Shown piece after piece: positions 47,850 to 59,400 of a stretch of DNA of 64,000 bases. Position numbers and translations under genes: made by a program. The notes beneath the pieces are model-generated. The model saw only the letters and a list, made by a program, of their open reading frames with translations. It had not been told where the DNA came from and made no database searches. Origin of the DNA: Pelomyxa schiedti (Eukaryota; Evosea; Pelobiontida; Pelomyxidae); assembly GCA_020536535.1 (NCBI GenBank), contig JAHLWZ010000518.1, positions 4,454-68,453 of the forward strand, given 5' to 3'. Each line of letters starts with the position of its first letter. Position 1 is the stretch's first letter.

Positions 47850-48590
47850 ACAGACCGGTGACGCTGGGGCGCTGCGAAATAGGCAGGAATTAGATAGTGG
47901 GGGCCTCACAGTGCCGGTTCGCGACAATGAAATTTCATCAGGCGATGTGATTTGTGTGTGGAGTGTCACACTTCGCGTAGTTGCAATTTATAATTTATGG
48001 CGAGAGGAGAGAGCGCGCAGCATACAATTATGGGTGGAGAACTACAGTTGCAATTTGGCGACAGCCACTATCAAAAACCAGCACAGCTGTGAGCGTGTCT
48101 ATTGGCCATGATGCCTAATGCCTTTATTGTATTGACCTCAGGAACACAAGCAGTGGTGACATCGCAGCTGTGTCCGTGATGATGAGGGAAGGAAATCCAG
48201 TTGTGTGGTTTGCTGGCAGTCAGGAATTCCACGTCGAAGTATGTGAGAACGTTTATTGGAATGAGCATTCTTGGTGCACCACACGATCACCTGCTACCCA
48301 GACCACCAAACAACAAGGGAGCAGCATTACCTTGTGAGCCTGGAAAAGAACAACGTGGTGAGGAACTGCATATCAATATCAGTGCCGGGCAAGGTTGGCA
48401 AATGCCACTTCTATGAGCACAGGGACTCTGGTGATTGCTGCAAACGAAGAATCTCCCTGCCACTCCACACTGGCCCTTATTGCAGTTTGTGTTACGCAAT
48501 GGGTTGGTTGTATTCCAAGGACAATGCCTTATTGGCCTTGTTGCCGCCACGGCTTTGTTGGGGGTAACATTTAAGTCCGAAAGTATCACC
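47850..48590 (+). pseudogene. Frameshifted relic of the 387-residue family
   Basis: The relic matches the intact gene at 18970-20133 in order, but across several frames. TLRVVAIYNLWREERARSIQ corresponds to TLGVVAIEREKNGATTF. DIAAVSVMMREGNPVVWF corresponds to NMAAVSVVMRGRTRALWF. QEFHVEVCENVYW corresponds to QEFRVEVCEDVYW. VIAANEESPC and LRNGLVVFQGQ correspond to VFAANDEVPC and LWHGLIAFQGE. At the DNA level, AATAGGCAGGAA near 47.88 kb matches GATAGGCAGGAA at 19.14 kb. Internal deletions and at least three frame changes make translation impossible. Confidence 0.8.
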
Positions 48591-48782
48591 ACAAATTATT
48601 ATGATCCCAGCTAAGTAAGTGCAACAAAACAATTGAGCCAACGTCGTCAGTTGTACTTTTTTTTTCTGTATTGCAACAAAGACAGGACTTTCGCCTTCTC
48701 AACGCGAAACGCGCCGTTCATAGCAGAAAAAGACGTTAATTTTTGATCAAAAGTTAACCCAAACCGAAATTTAAGCAAGCAA

Positions 48783-50201
48783 ATGGGCAGACAAACGGGC
48801 ACCGCGACGCCTGCGTCGTCCACTTCGACAACAACCTCCTCGGCGTCTACAGCCAGCTCGCCTGAATCTTCGCGACCTCAGGTGGCTGTGTATCCGCCGT
48901 CTGAGCCATACCCCGCAATCGAGAGCGGCGCAGTTGTCACTGTATGCTCATAATTATGGGTTGTTGTAATAAAGTCAGTACCCAGCAACACCTTGTTTCA
49001 CTTTTTTTTCCCCATGTTAGACATCTACAGAGTGGGATCCATCACATAGGGCTGAGAGGTGCAGATTGGGATATAAACCACGTGAAGGAGCTCATGCGTG
49101 GTGCGCCGGTTCGTTACTTCCTTTTTTGTACAAAAAAAAAACCCATTTTTCTGGGCTATACGCACACTTAAAATACAACTTCTAGGATTCAATGACAGTG
49201 CACAGTGGCTTCAAGTGAGCTTTCTCGCTCCAAGAGTACTGGTTTCTGTTGTTACACAAGGGAGGGGAGACTGCAACCAGGTAGCCATCACTGGCACCAC
49301 CTTTCGTTTTCTAAAATCCCATTATCCAGTATGTGACAATGTATACTTTGAGATACACTGTTGATGGAATCAACTGGCTGGCAGCTGATAATGGACGAGT
49401 CTTCCAAGGAGGTGGTCCTTGTGATGACTGTAAAAAGCATGTACGTTTCGAAGTTTGTTCTACGAAGACCAAGGCTTATTCAAACACAGAACCTGCTGGC
49501 ACCAGTTCAAGGAATAGCCTTTAGAATTTGCCCTACAAGCTGGAACGAGCATATATCTATGCGGTGTGAGTTCTTTGTAACCACTGGCGGAACCCCTGTT
49601 CAGCCATTACCTCCACCCGGTGCCACTCCTTTTCCAGCAATTGAATGCGGAGCACATGTCACTGTATGTGTCCCGGTTTTCTCCAATCCAAAATAATAAT
49701 TAGCGCAGGCATCTACTGAATGGGACCCAGGGCATGCAGCCCATAGGTGCCGCCTGGGATATACCCCAAGGGAAGGTGCACATGCATGGTGTGCAGGTTC
49801 GTTGTCACATTCCGACTCATATCATCCATTCCACTCATTTCAATGGTTTGGGTAGCTTTCAATGATCCCGAACAGTGGCTTCAAGTGAACTTTCCTTTCC
49901 CGAAGTCTCTCGTTGCTGTAGCAACACAAGGAAGAGGTGACTGCAATCAGCATGTGAGGGCCTACACAATAAAATACACACATGACGGCATAAATTGGGT
50001 ATCTGCTGAAAATGGGCGTGCATTTGTAGCAGGTGGACCACGCCATGACGTCAAGAGACAGGTAATCAATCTGGAAATGAAAGAAGGCATCTAATTCTTG
50101 GGCAGGAACTAGCATCTCCCATTGAGGGAATAGCGTTCAGGATTTGCCCTGTTGAGTGGAATGAACACATTTCAATGCGTTGTGAATTCTATGTTCTGTA
50201 A
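48783..50201 (+). CDS. Discoidin-like protein with two F5/8C-type domains
   Basis: After a short Ser/Thr-rich head (MGRQTGTATPASS) the protein is two copies of one module. Copy 1 reads TSTEWDPSHRAERCRLGYKP, FNDSAQWLQVSFLAPRVL, TQGRGDCNQ, YTVDGINWLAADNGRVF and GIAFRICPTSWNEHISMRCE. Copy 2 reads STEWDPGHAAHRCRLGYTP, FNDPEQWLQVNFPFPKSLVA, YTHDGINWVSAENGRAFVA and GIAFRICPVEWNEHISMRCE. This is the F5/8 type C (discoidin) carbohydrate- or lipid-binding fold. A short Pro linker separates the copies. Introns of about 40-55 nt fall at matching positions in both, indicating duplication of an already split unit. There is no signal peptide, so cytosolic storage or unconventional release, as for Dictyostelium discoidin I, is plausible. 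It ends at TAA 50199-50201. Confidence 0.85.
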
Positions 50202-50388
50202 CAGACCAACAACAAAAAAACAAAATTCTTTTTCCAAAGTTTTTTTTGTTATGGCACAGTCCTCATAGAAATGTAGAGCCAAAACAAACTGCTTCTCCCT
50301 CCTTCGAGTCTGGCAACCGGGAAATCCCCACCTGTTTTATTGTCAAAAGAAAAGCTTGGTGAAAGGTATTTTTCAACCCGGGTATTTT

Positions 50389-51909
50389 TCATTTTGCTTG
50401 ATAGGAAACCGAATCCCATGGAAGGGGTATTGTGTGCCCAAACAAATTGGTCTCTTCCATAGTCCACATTGGTAACTGTCCGAGTTTTAAAATGAATGTT
50501 ATTTTTGATGGAGAGGGGTTCTCACCTAATATTAGACCTCCGTAATTTGTGAGGGGATCGTGGCATTGGCACTGACAATTATGGTGTGTCATGGAAATTG
50601 TGGAGGTCATCGAGGAAGCGAGTGTATTGCGTACTACCTCTCCAACATCTACTAGATTACTCTCTTCCGCTTCATGCTGCTGTGGACTGGAGAAATCAAG
50701 AGAATACACCGCTGTTGACACTTTGTTGGCAAGGAGAGACACCATGAGTTGCTCCCCTGTTCCGGTTGTGCTAGTGGCAACATACCGTCTGGTTGGCAGA
50801 GTTCTGCTTTGAGCCCAGCAGCCACTACCATAGTGTGCGGCCTTATCACCTTCATAAGTGTTGCGCTGGGATAATTTAATTTGCCTTACCTCACCAATTC
50901 TCCCACTATACTTCATTGGTATACCACCACTGGATACTGCAGATGCAGCATTCCCGGAGGCGTCGTAGGCTATTGCCCCGACAGTGTCCCCTTCCAAAAA
51001 CTCTAACAGGAGTAAACACGGAAGTGCAAAGAAAGGTATACCACATGACTTGCCGCATTGCAAGAAGAGCAGTGACAATATTTACAACTTGGAAATGGCG
51101 CTGAGGCTGCAGAGGCCATCTCTGCACTATACTCCAGCCAATGGTTTCTTGACTCTTCTGTGATGTGCCATTGAGTGAAGTCTGCCACTGAAGTGGACAT
51201 GAGAAAAATGTGGCAAGGAGTTCCAAGCAAAGACCGAACAACCTGAATGTGCAACTCTCAGCCCCCTTGAGAGTGCCCACTTCCAAGCTCCAGAACCAGC
51301 AAGAAATCTGAAATGTATTCAGGTTGTTAGCTACAATCATTACTCCTAATTTGAGCATACATGGGCCTGATTCTTCCCAAGGGCAAAGGTCCGAGACGTG
51401 AATCCAGGAGTAATTGGGCCGCAACACATATCGGATTTTGTAAACCAGGAGCAGCACCAACACTCCCAAAAGCACCATCCGTCCCATCCATTACACTTGC
51501 ATCACATTCCACAGTACCATCCAACCTTAAAAACATGATAAATATTATACTAAATAATACAAAAGCTATGTTGATGAATTCATATTTAGCTTGGGAAAAA
51601 AAAAAAAAAAAACGGAAAAGGGGGATGGATACGTGAGGTTGGAGCCAAATCCGGCATTTGTGCAGGAGCTGTCCTCGAGCAAGGCGACTGTTCTAACAAC
51701 GCAATCCAGTGCCGATCCCCCGTCTCTGAGCACAGTCCCACCTCCACGGCAGCACTATTCGGTCGAGTAGATATGGGGTTGTCGACTTTGGGGTGAGTGT
51801 AAGTGGGGCGATTGGGCTCACAACGCACACGGGAGATGGTCTCGGTGTATTCGTCGTTGCGGTCAGGTGAGTGGTACCCCGCACCTACGTGCAGCCCGAC
51901 AAACCACAT
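50389..51909 (-). CDS. TASP1: Taspase 1-like threonine aspartase
   Basis: The protein belongs to the asparaginase-2 (Ntn hydrolase) family. The first conserved exon reads MWFVGLHVGAGYHSPDRNDE. The next gives ALLEDSSCTNAGFGSNLT, then LDGTVECDASVMDGTDGAFG, PICVAAQLLLDSRLGPLPLG, and the autocleavage site GDTVGAIAYDASGNAASAVS, with the Thr of GDTVG as probable nucleophile. SGGIPMKYSGRIGEV, GSGCWAQSRTLPTRRY and STTGTGEQLMVSLLANKVST follow the family to the end. Taspase 1 cleaves nuclear factors such as MLL and TFIIA in animals. Its substrates here are unknown. The start at 51909 is the nearest ATG to the conserved core, and an upstream ATG at 52098 would add 63 residues. The gene converges with the discoidin-like gene. 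Confidence 0.85.
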
Positions 51910-52579
51910 GTGCCCCAAGCCCGCTCGCCGATCGCTCACTATGGGACAAATCAAAACAAAGGGGTAGTGGTGAGGCCCGTGGGTAAATGATTCCGTAAGA
52001 ATCGTGGCTTCATGAAGCCTTGGGAAATTAGTCAATAACTCTGTGCCAAGGGGCAGGGTATTGGGCTTGAGATCTGGCGCCCAAAATAAGTTTGACATTT
52101 TTGTTTCAATCTCCCAAGAAACTAAAAAAATAACACAGTTCACCCACAAACACGAGCGGAGCTGGTGGAGGTGTCGGAGGAAGACAAAGAGTACAGCTAT
52201 TTTTTGTGTGCCAAGACCAAAAAGAATAGGCATTCCATGGTTCGACGTCTGTACTCCAAGCAGTGCGGTTTTTTCCTCTTTCAGATCTCGTGTGCCGAGG
52301 TAGATTGGGTTGGGATAGTGACCACCACACTGTGAGGTGTGCTGGGGTGTTGATGGTTGTTGTTTTACTTGTGTAGTAAGGGAGAAAGAAGCCCGAATAC
52401 AAACACAAGAGTTTATTGTTTATTACTTTAGCTTTTGCTTGCTATAACTACGATGGTGTTGTTCCCGCCTTATAAAGGCGCTAGAATCAGTTCTAGGTGT
52501 CGCCTGGATCTCCCTCAGGGTCCCAACAGATTCGCGGTAGTTTTCCCAGAAATCCATCAGTGATTAGAACCGTACTTAG
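51910..52579. other. Divergent 5' region of taspase and the next gene
   Basis: The part up to 52098 may be coding as an N-terminal extension of the taspase. The rest holds T-rich and A-rich stretches and short frames on both strands without a recognisable product. A first exon of the following plus-strand gene is probably hidden here, because that gene has no ATG in its open frame. Confidence 0.4.
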
Positions 52580-54068
52580 AACTACAGCGACGCGAAGTCA
52601 CCTCGCCACATCTCGCATGTTTTTTTTTTCCGCTTCACAACACAGTTTTTCAACCAAAGCCGATCTAATAGACTGCACCCTGAACACCCTTTCGAGGCGT
52701 GGTGTGGCCACATCCTGTTTGTTATCTTTAAGTCAGAAGGGGATAGATACTATGCCCTCACCCACCCGCCCCCATTTAAATGGTTGACTGAGGCTCAGGT
52801 TGAACAACTCGGTGTGTTGCCCCAGCATGTAAAATCCTCGTGGCATGAACGATTTCAAAATCGGCAGGCCTCCACAGCTGCCTCATCAGCCCACCAAGCC
52901 TTGACGTACCCCAGTGCCGACGCCAAAGCCAACAACTTGCAACACACCAGTTATAGTGGTGCTCTTGCGCCATCAACTTCTGGCATCAGCCAAGTTACTG
53001 TGGAGAGTGGCGATTGTTTCGTTGAGGATGTGAGGCCAGCAAAGAGGCCACGTATAGCGAATACAATTAAACCTGCAACACTCTTGGGTATTGGAGTAGG
53101 GACAAATCCAAGTTTGACAACACCAGTTCAACAACGTGAAACTGTCAACTCAGACTCAGATTTAGCAAGAGCAACTGCCGAAATTTATACGGCTCCACAG
53201 ATTGCATATGTCGACAGATTTGAAAAGCACACAATCATCACAGAGTTTGGTTCAGCGCAGTATGTTGCATATTCCCTGGGCAATGTCTTTGTTGCCTTGG
53301 TCTGGTATATGGAATCTCCAATTGACCCCACTGCACAACACAAAGATGAGGGTTATATACCCGGCACTTGTATGTCGAAAATGCAGAAAAAACACTATCA
53401 AGCTCATTTCGAGAAAGTTGTAATCAAGGTAGACCCCGTTGTCATACAAATGGCAATGTGCTCTTTCAACCAAGTGGACGACCCCCCTTTCTCTGAGGAT
53501 TGTTTGATTCAGTACATACGGAACTTCCTCGCCCCACTTGTTAGCCAAGGCAGATGCTACGTACATGACATACGATACAGTGATATGTGGCGTGCTATAT
53601 TGGCAAGAGGCAACCAGTGGACGGCCGGCAACAGTGACGTTGGAGTTAGTGTCTTTCCAGTTGGATCGAGCACCGCCTCTCAGGCTCACATATTGGATGT
53701 GTGTTTCTGGCACTGCAGTAGAAGTGGTGCCGCGGCGTGCCCAAAAAGAGGCCGAGAGGGAAAACGTTACAACCAACAGCACCTTCGTCGTACTCGCGGA
53801 GGGATTTAAAGTGCAGTACGTGGTGGAGAGGAAGGGACCCGCTCCCGAGACCCTTGTGGGAGAAGAGGATCGCTCCGACGGGAATGCTTACAATCATCGC
53901 CATCAGCAACATCACGGCGGTGGACAACATAATTGCCCCTCTGCAAACGCCGTCATTATGGGTGAGAAACAAGTTATCGAAGACGACGACGCGCTCGACG
54001 AGAACATGACTGGAGAACAAGATCAGCAGCAGGAGCGACATGATGAAGAAGAAGAACAATTACGATGA
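52580..54068 (+). CDS. Unknown protein with acidic/His-rich C-terminus, 5' end unresolved
   Basis: A frame open from 52580 reads NRLHPEHPFEAWCGHILFVI, GDRYYALTHPPPFKWLTEAQ and then VEQLGVLPQHVKSSWHERF. It lacks an ATG, so the true start must be in an upstream exon. A Ser/Thr/Ala linker follows, then a conserved-looking core: DRFEKHTIITEFGSAQYVAY, NVFVALVWYMESPIDP and FEKVVIKVDPVVIQMAMCSF. A 51-nt intron beginning after GRCY at about 53561 would join it to TVTLELVSFQLDRAPPLRLT and a C-terminal tail rich in His, Gln, Asp and Glu ending at 54068. No family was recognised and there is no membrane segment. Without splicing the frame runs on to 53809 with an unlikely Arg-rich end. Confidence 0.5.
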
Positions 54069-54233
54069 GGAAGTGCCACCCCTCCAACGCCAAGTCCTTC
54101 AGCTGTAACCGAGATCCGCAGCGGCACCACCATAGTAGCACATATAACCACAGCACCAACAGCTGCCGCAACACCAACCCCAACCCCAGCTAGCTCTGAC
54201 AGGAACAACAGGGGCTGCAGCACCAAGGATACG

Positions 54234-54325
54234 AATGGGAACGGGAACGGGAATGGGAACGGGAATGGGCATGGGAACGGGAATGGGAACGGGAACGGGA
54301 ACGGGAACGGGAACGGGCACGGGCA
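54234..54325. repeat. Hexanucleotide minisatellite (GGGAAC/GGGAAT)
   Basis: About 15 tandem copies of GGGAAC, with GGGAAT, GGGCAT and GGGCAC variants, run for roughly 90 bp. In the frame that leads into the kinase relic downstream it would encode Glu-Arg and Glu-Trp dipeptides. A shorter relative, four copies of CCAATC, lies at about 55960-55984. Confidence 0.9.
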
Positions 54326-54451
54326 TCTGCATCAGCAGAGTGGCCAGCGGGCCTACTCGCCGTCCCATCTGGAGCGATCAAGAAAGGAGAGCCTCTCAGG
54401 GCTGGTGGTGAAGGAACTGTTTCAGAGGTGTGTGAGATTCTTTCTCTGTGT

Positions 54452-54943
54452 GTTTAACATCATTTTTCACACAGCAACAATGCTGAGTGTCCCATATGCT
54501 ATGAAGGAAATCCCTCTTTGCGGAGATCACGCGGCAGCTCTGGAAGGTATTAAATACGAAGCAGCACTTGCAAGGCTGGCTAGTCACCCATCCATAATCG
54601 AGCTCAACAGTAAGTCATGAGTCCAACCTCCCTGGTCGCCCCAGATGTTTATGTGACTGCCAATTCCGTTGTATTCCTGATGCCTGTCATGATCTGCGAC
54701 CTCAGAAGCTCATAACCGGCCCAGGGAGAATACCAGGGGTCCCAAAAATCTTCCTGCCCCATATGAACATCCCAGAACAGCTGGATACCGTATTTAACGT
54801 GTACGGGTGACTGGCCAGCCTTGTCAGCGTTGCTTCGTATTTGACCCCTTCCAGAGCTGCCGCGCGATCTCCGCGAAGAGGGATTTCCTTCATAGCATAT
54901 GGGACACTCGGCATTGTTGCTGTGCGAAAAATGATGTTACACA
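54452..54943. repeat. Inverted duplication of a kinase N-lobe exon
   Basis: The sequence at 54452-54590 (plus) recurs reverse-complemented at 54804-54943, with roughly 90 percent identity judged by eye and a 213-bp spacer. Both arms encode PYAMKEIPL, AAALEG and LASHP. The arms include the intron acceptor upstream of the exon, so the copy was made from DNA rather than from spliced RNA. Confidence 0.85.
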
Positions 54944-55116
54944 CAGGTTAGCCCTCACTTCACTCGTTATCCATTCCCTAATCCCACTCCAGAGACATTA
55001 AGCCAGCATCTACTTTCCTTTACTTATTCCTACGCAGGTACCTCTCTGGGTCCCGAAATGTTGGGGGATCCTTATGCCCCATAGGCACCACCCAATGCTC
55101 CAAAGCGACTTCTCGA

Positions 55117-55578
55117 GCAGAGGTTTTGAAGTCTCTTACCAACAAGTGCGACCCTTTCAGGGGGTTCATCCTTGCAGAACTGACCCTCAACGCGGCAGAT
55201 AAACTGGAAGCAAAGCAAGTCCAACCTACTTCCACACTAGACCCAAAGTAGGACACTGGACCCAAAGTAGGATCGCCTAATGACACCCACTAAATAGGCA
55301 GCTGCAATGATCGAACTAATACAGAGTATGTGGGATCATAACCCTGCGCTGAGGCCGAGTATCCTGCTCGTCACAGAGAAGCTCATGAGAATTAAGCAGG
55401 CACTAGACGTCGTGGACCCCACAGCACTGCACTGATGGCGATCCTACTTTCGGTCCAGTGTGGAAGTAGGTTGGACTGCTTTGCTTCCAATTTATCTGCC
55501 GCATTGAGGGTAAGTGCCGCAAGGATGAACCCCCTGAAAAGGGTCGCACTCGTTGGTAAGACACTTCAAAACCCTGCT
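55117..55578. repeat. Second inverted duplication within the same locus
   Basis: The sequence at 55117-55277 recurs reverse-complemented at 55437-55578 with a spacer of about 160 bp. Both arms encode LSAALRVS and ARMNPLK. The left arm also carries a small internal tandem copy of GACCCAAAGTAGGA. The order of the four arms is plus, minus, minus, plus, so a reversed copy of a larger kinase segment seems to have been inserted into the gene. Confidence 0.85.
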
Positions 55579-56123
55579 ATTGCTACCATCATCAGCCACC
55601 ACACAGATAAAAGCACTGGGGAAGATATTGTGACGGCCAAGAAATTCTCCACACTTGTGAGATGCTTCGGCCCGTTCTTTGATGCGCGCACTGCAGCACA
55701 CCTTGTCGAGGTATGTGGCCAATTTTTGGTGCCAACATGGGGCTTAACCCAACCCCGATAAACAGATGGAGCGACTTGGCGAACCCAGCGAAGAACTGCT
55801 GTTTGGCAAAGAAAAAACCAGTACGAGTGTGGCTACAGCACCAAACCGCCGGGGCCTTCGTTGTGAGAATTAAGCTTGCAGGGCCCTCTCAAAACTTCGA
55901 GGTTTGCCTGGTGCACCAAGCTGAACTACAGTGTCAGACGTATGACTCTACTCCCGCTCCAATCCCAATCCCAATCCCAATCACTGACACTGTGATCCCA
56001 ACCAACCCCACTAACTCTTCGCGCAGCATACATGGAACTTGTGGAGACTACGAGCACGTTCGCACTGGCACCCGTGGCCATTCCAAAGCAGACCTGCTGT
56101 GGAAGCTTCGTAAAAACCGTTAG

Positions 56124-56429
56124 CTTGCCGACTCCCAAACCCCGCCGGGATTGAGCATCGGCTCCAAGTTCCCCATAGGAAGAACCCAAACCAACCCCCT
56201 CGATGCCAATAAACAAACCCCAAAAGACCTTTCCCACACCCACGTGCACTCACAACTCAACTCAATGTTTGTACCAGGAAAAAAAGAGTGAGAGGCTGAG
56301 ACTGCCTTCTCGTCATATTTTCACAACAGCCATCACACAACATGTTCCGTATTTGGGAAGAAAGCTGATGATCAAAACTTTTTTGTGGGCTCTATTCTGC
56401 ACAATGTGTTTGTTGGGGCAGGCATATTC
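56124..56429. other. Intergenic region, nothing recognised
   Basis: No gene is supported. A 24-residue plus-strand frame at 56368-56442 looks like a signal peptide, but it overlaps the end of the PI3-kinase gene on the other strand and has no partner exon. Confidence 0.5.
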
Positions 56430-59400
56430 TCAGGATCTGTGAGCCAGCCCGTGGGCAATATCGTTGAGGGTTTGGCTCTTTGCTGAAAGTGACTCGTTGA
56501 TGAGCTGTGTGAATTTCTCTGTTGCCTGAAGATTGTCTAGGTTAACACCAAGGGCACTGCGGAGGTACTCTATATCCGCTTCTGACTGCAATTCCGGTAT
56601 TCCAGTGGAAAGCATCTGTTGAGAACAAAAGGTGGTTAGAAAATAAAGTCTGGATACGAGGCTGCTTTGTTTGTTGAAAGTGGCGCCTACCAAGCTGAAC
56701 AATGATATAAACAAGTCTGTCTCGGTTCGAAGGAGACTGTAAGCATTACAACAGGTTTCCTGTAGGGGGGGAATTTAGCAACCTCTTCTTGGCTGGGAGG
56801 TTAGTGAGTTGACAGTCAGTAACTTACTGTGAATTCGCGGAACATAGCACTTTCTTTGCCACCAAGAATATATGCATATTGTGGTGTAAACTTGAAAGGT
56901 GCACGTTCTCTTTTGACTCCAAACTTCGATTTTACCTAAATGTCTTTTGAACAACCGGCACTCCGAAGAAAATTGAGGAGTTACATGGCCAAGGAAGTGA
57001 CCGAAGTCAATGTCTAGTATGGCAGTTGTTAGCTTTTGCCGAATAGAAGGAGAGTAATTTACGGAAAAATTGTCCTCTCTTAGTTATCATAACATTATCG
57101 GCATGTCTGTCCCCAATCCCAAGTACGTATCTATTGTTGCCAGAATGAATACATGCTAATGGGGGAAGAAGTAATAACACACGTTGCTACGCAGTAACCT
57201 GCGCATGAAAGCAAGAAGTTTTCAACTGCTTCTTTGTATGCTCCCGCTATTGGGACATCATCAATTTAAAAAGGTCAACTTTTTAAGTTAGCCATAGTTA
57301 CGTACGCGTAGGGTTGTTTGCATGGAGCCATTCATCCATAGTACTGTCATTGAGAATTGCTGTTGTCCCTCCTGCTTTCTGTTTTGATGGGTGAGCGAAC
57401 GAGCCAAGTTTACGATGAACACTGGCCTTATTTATATTCGCGTTTGTCGTGGAATTGAGAACGATTTCTATCATTCCTATCCCGTCACCTGTCGCCACAC
57501 ATCGGTATGGCTGCATTCGAAGGTCCATGTTTTGTTTTCGCCACATCTTTCAAAATATGAGAATTTTGCTTGGAGTAGAAAAAAAAAAAAAAAGACTGAA
57601 GCCATACCGAATCCATCAGTCTTATCATCTGGTATTGTTATATTGCTTAAGTTGATAGGCGTAACACATGAAAATGGCTACCTGAAGTGTTAAGATATCT
57701 TGGCGAAGATCATCACCCTCTTTGAAGAGGATATAGATAGTGGGTGCACCTGGCTCATAGTTTTGGAAGGCAAGCCATAGCGGCAGCTGTATTTAGTCAT
57801 GGTGACGTAAGGGAAAGTGTGCTCTAAGAGATCACGGAGGTACCTTTTTGGAGTCCATGTACTTACAGTTCTCCAGTATCAGACCGTTCACAGTGAACCT
57901 GCGAAATTTAGTGACAAGAAGAGATAAATGTGAACAAGTAAGTACCGGGGATCAATTGGGAGCTGAATGGGACCAGGAAACACAATCCTCGAGAGATTTT
58001 GACGTAGCATGCTCAGTCTGTTCTCCTTTGGAGTTACCTTCAGAAGCTTGGCGGTTGTTTCAAGCTCTTTCAGAAGATTGTGCTTTGAAGAAGTTAAAAA
58101 AAAAAAACCACGTCTCCAAAAAGCTATTTTAATTGCCTGTTTGACTATCTCTTCTTTATATGTGCCGGAAGCCCTAATGAAAGCCTCCAGCAGAACTCCG
58201 TAGCGCTCGGAGATTGTGTCGATGTGCATTTCAGCCTTGGAGAAATAAGGAAGCATTGGAAAGAAACGAAGTGTACCCGCAGACACCAGTAGAACATGTG
58301 ACCAATTTTGTTTGTATTAGCAAGCGCACGTTGGAGGAGAAAACGGGCCAAACATGAATCGTGACTTCTCTCGTATTTCAGCACCTTTGGTTTGGGGGGG
58401 TGAGAATTTGTGAAGAGAGAGGTGTGTGGTCCAACAAAACCTGTGTCAGTTGAAGCAAAAAATCGGAAACTTCCGCGTCAGTCAGGCCGCTCAAGCAATT
58501 AACGGCATACTTTCTGGCGTCCTCATCTGCGAACCGTGCATCCAATAGCTCAAGTGCATGAGTTGGTTTGAGAAGTGGCCAGGAGAGAAGCAATTTATGG
58601 GCTGTTACGACATGGGAAGGGTTGTTCCAGTCCGCACTCCTTAAAAGTTTTGGCAAAGCTCTTGGCTTGGATTTATGGCTTTCACGAGTTTGCCACAGAA
58701 GGGCACGTGCTTCTTTGCTGAGGGATACAAGAGGATCTAGACTACCAATAAGAGATAACGCACATTCGTAGTGAACATACCCAAATGAAAAATGTCCTTA
58801 AGGAGACGAAGTTGGGAAGGATCAAGAGGTGGACACACATCTGGTGTTCCTTCAGTATCAGGGAGAGAAAATACTACACGGTTCCTAAACTGTTCAAATT
58901 CAACTTCAATAAGAGCCGGGTTTGCGCTAATGGTATTTTCCACACAAGTTCCTGTCATAAGTTAAGTAGAGCTGAGGCCAATAATCGATCTTTCCTCATA
59001 CCAATTGGGTTGGGAGCACCTTCCCACATCTTATATCTGTGCCGACCAGAAATAAGTTCAAGTTTGTGGTTATAAAGCTGGCATCCAAACCATCCAAGTG
59101 CCACATCTTTTCTGATTTAGGGTAAGTACTGGGTAGGTGATAGTGGAAAGTCTCACGAGTCGATTCTTGTGGGGGTTGTTCCCACGGTTTCTTGTGTGGC
59201 GAAAACACCAAAACAAATTCTTGCTTCCTACAATTGGAATTAATACAAAATAACATGAAACTGCAAATCGTGCCACCTTGGGAATGCACTTGATGGAAAT
59301 AGAAAATGGTGTAAAGAGGCCCCACCCTAAGTAGTGACAGCAAGTATCTTGATATGTTACAACAGGAGTAAAAATTTGTTGTGCAATAGGACTGCCACCA

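Larger units (their letters stand above)
54325..56123 (+). pseudogene. Broken kinase/SH2 gene (Shk-like) with inverted insertions
   Basis: Plus-strand exons near 54.36-54.71 kb give an N-terminal kinase lobe: KKGEPLRAGGEGTVSEAT (Gly-rich loop), SVPYAMKEIPL (ATP-binding Lys), YEAALARLASHPSIIELN and VYVTANSVVFLMPVMICDLR (hinge). The rest of the kinase (HRD and DFG) is missing. Downstream, from about 55.6 kb, come KKFSTLVRCFGPFFDARTAA and, after an intron, KKPVRVWLQHQTAGAFVVRI with NFEVCLVHQAE, which resembles the start and core of an SH2 domain. Between them lie reversed copies of both parts. The order kinase then SH2 is that of Dictyostelium Shk proteins. The SH2 reading is tentative. I treat the locus as non-functional because the catalytic half is absent. 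Confidence 0.5.

Noticed and set aside
56368-56442. 24-residue signal-peptide-like frame
   Set aside because: It overlaps the 3' end of the PI3-kinase gene and has no following exon or family support.
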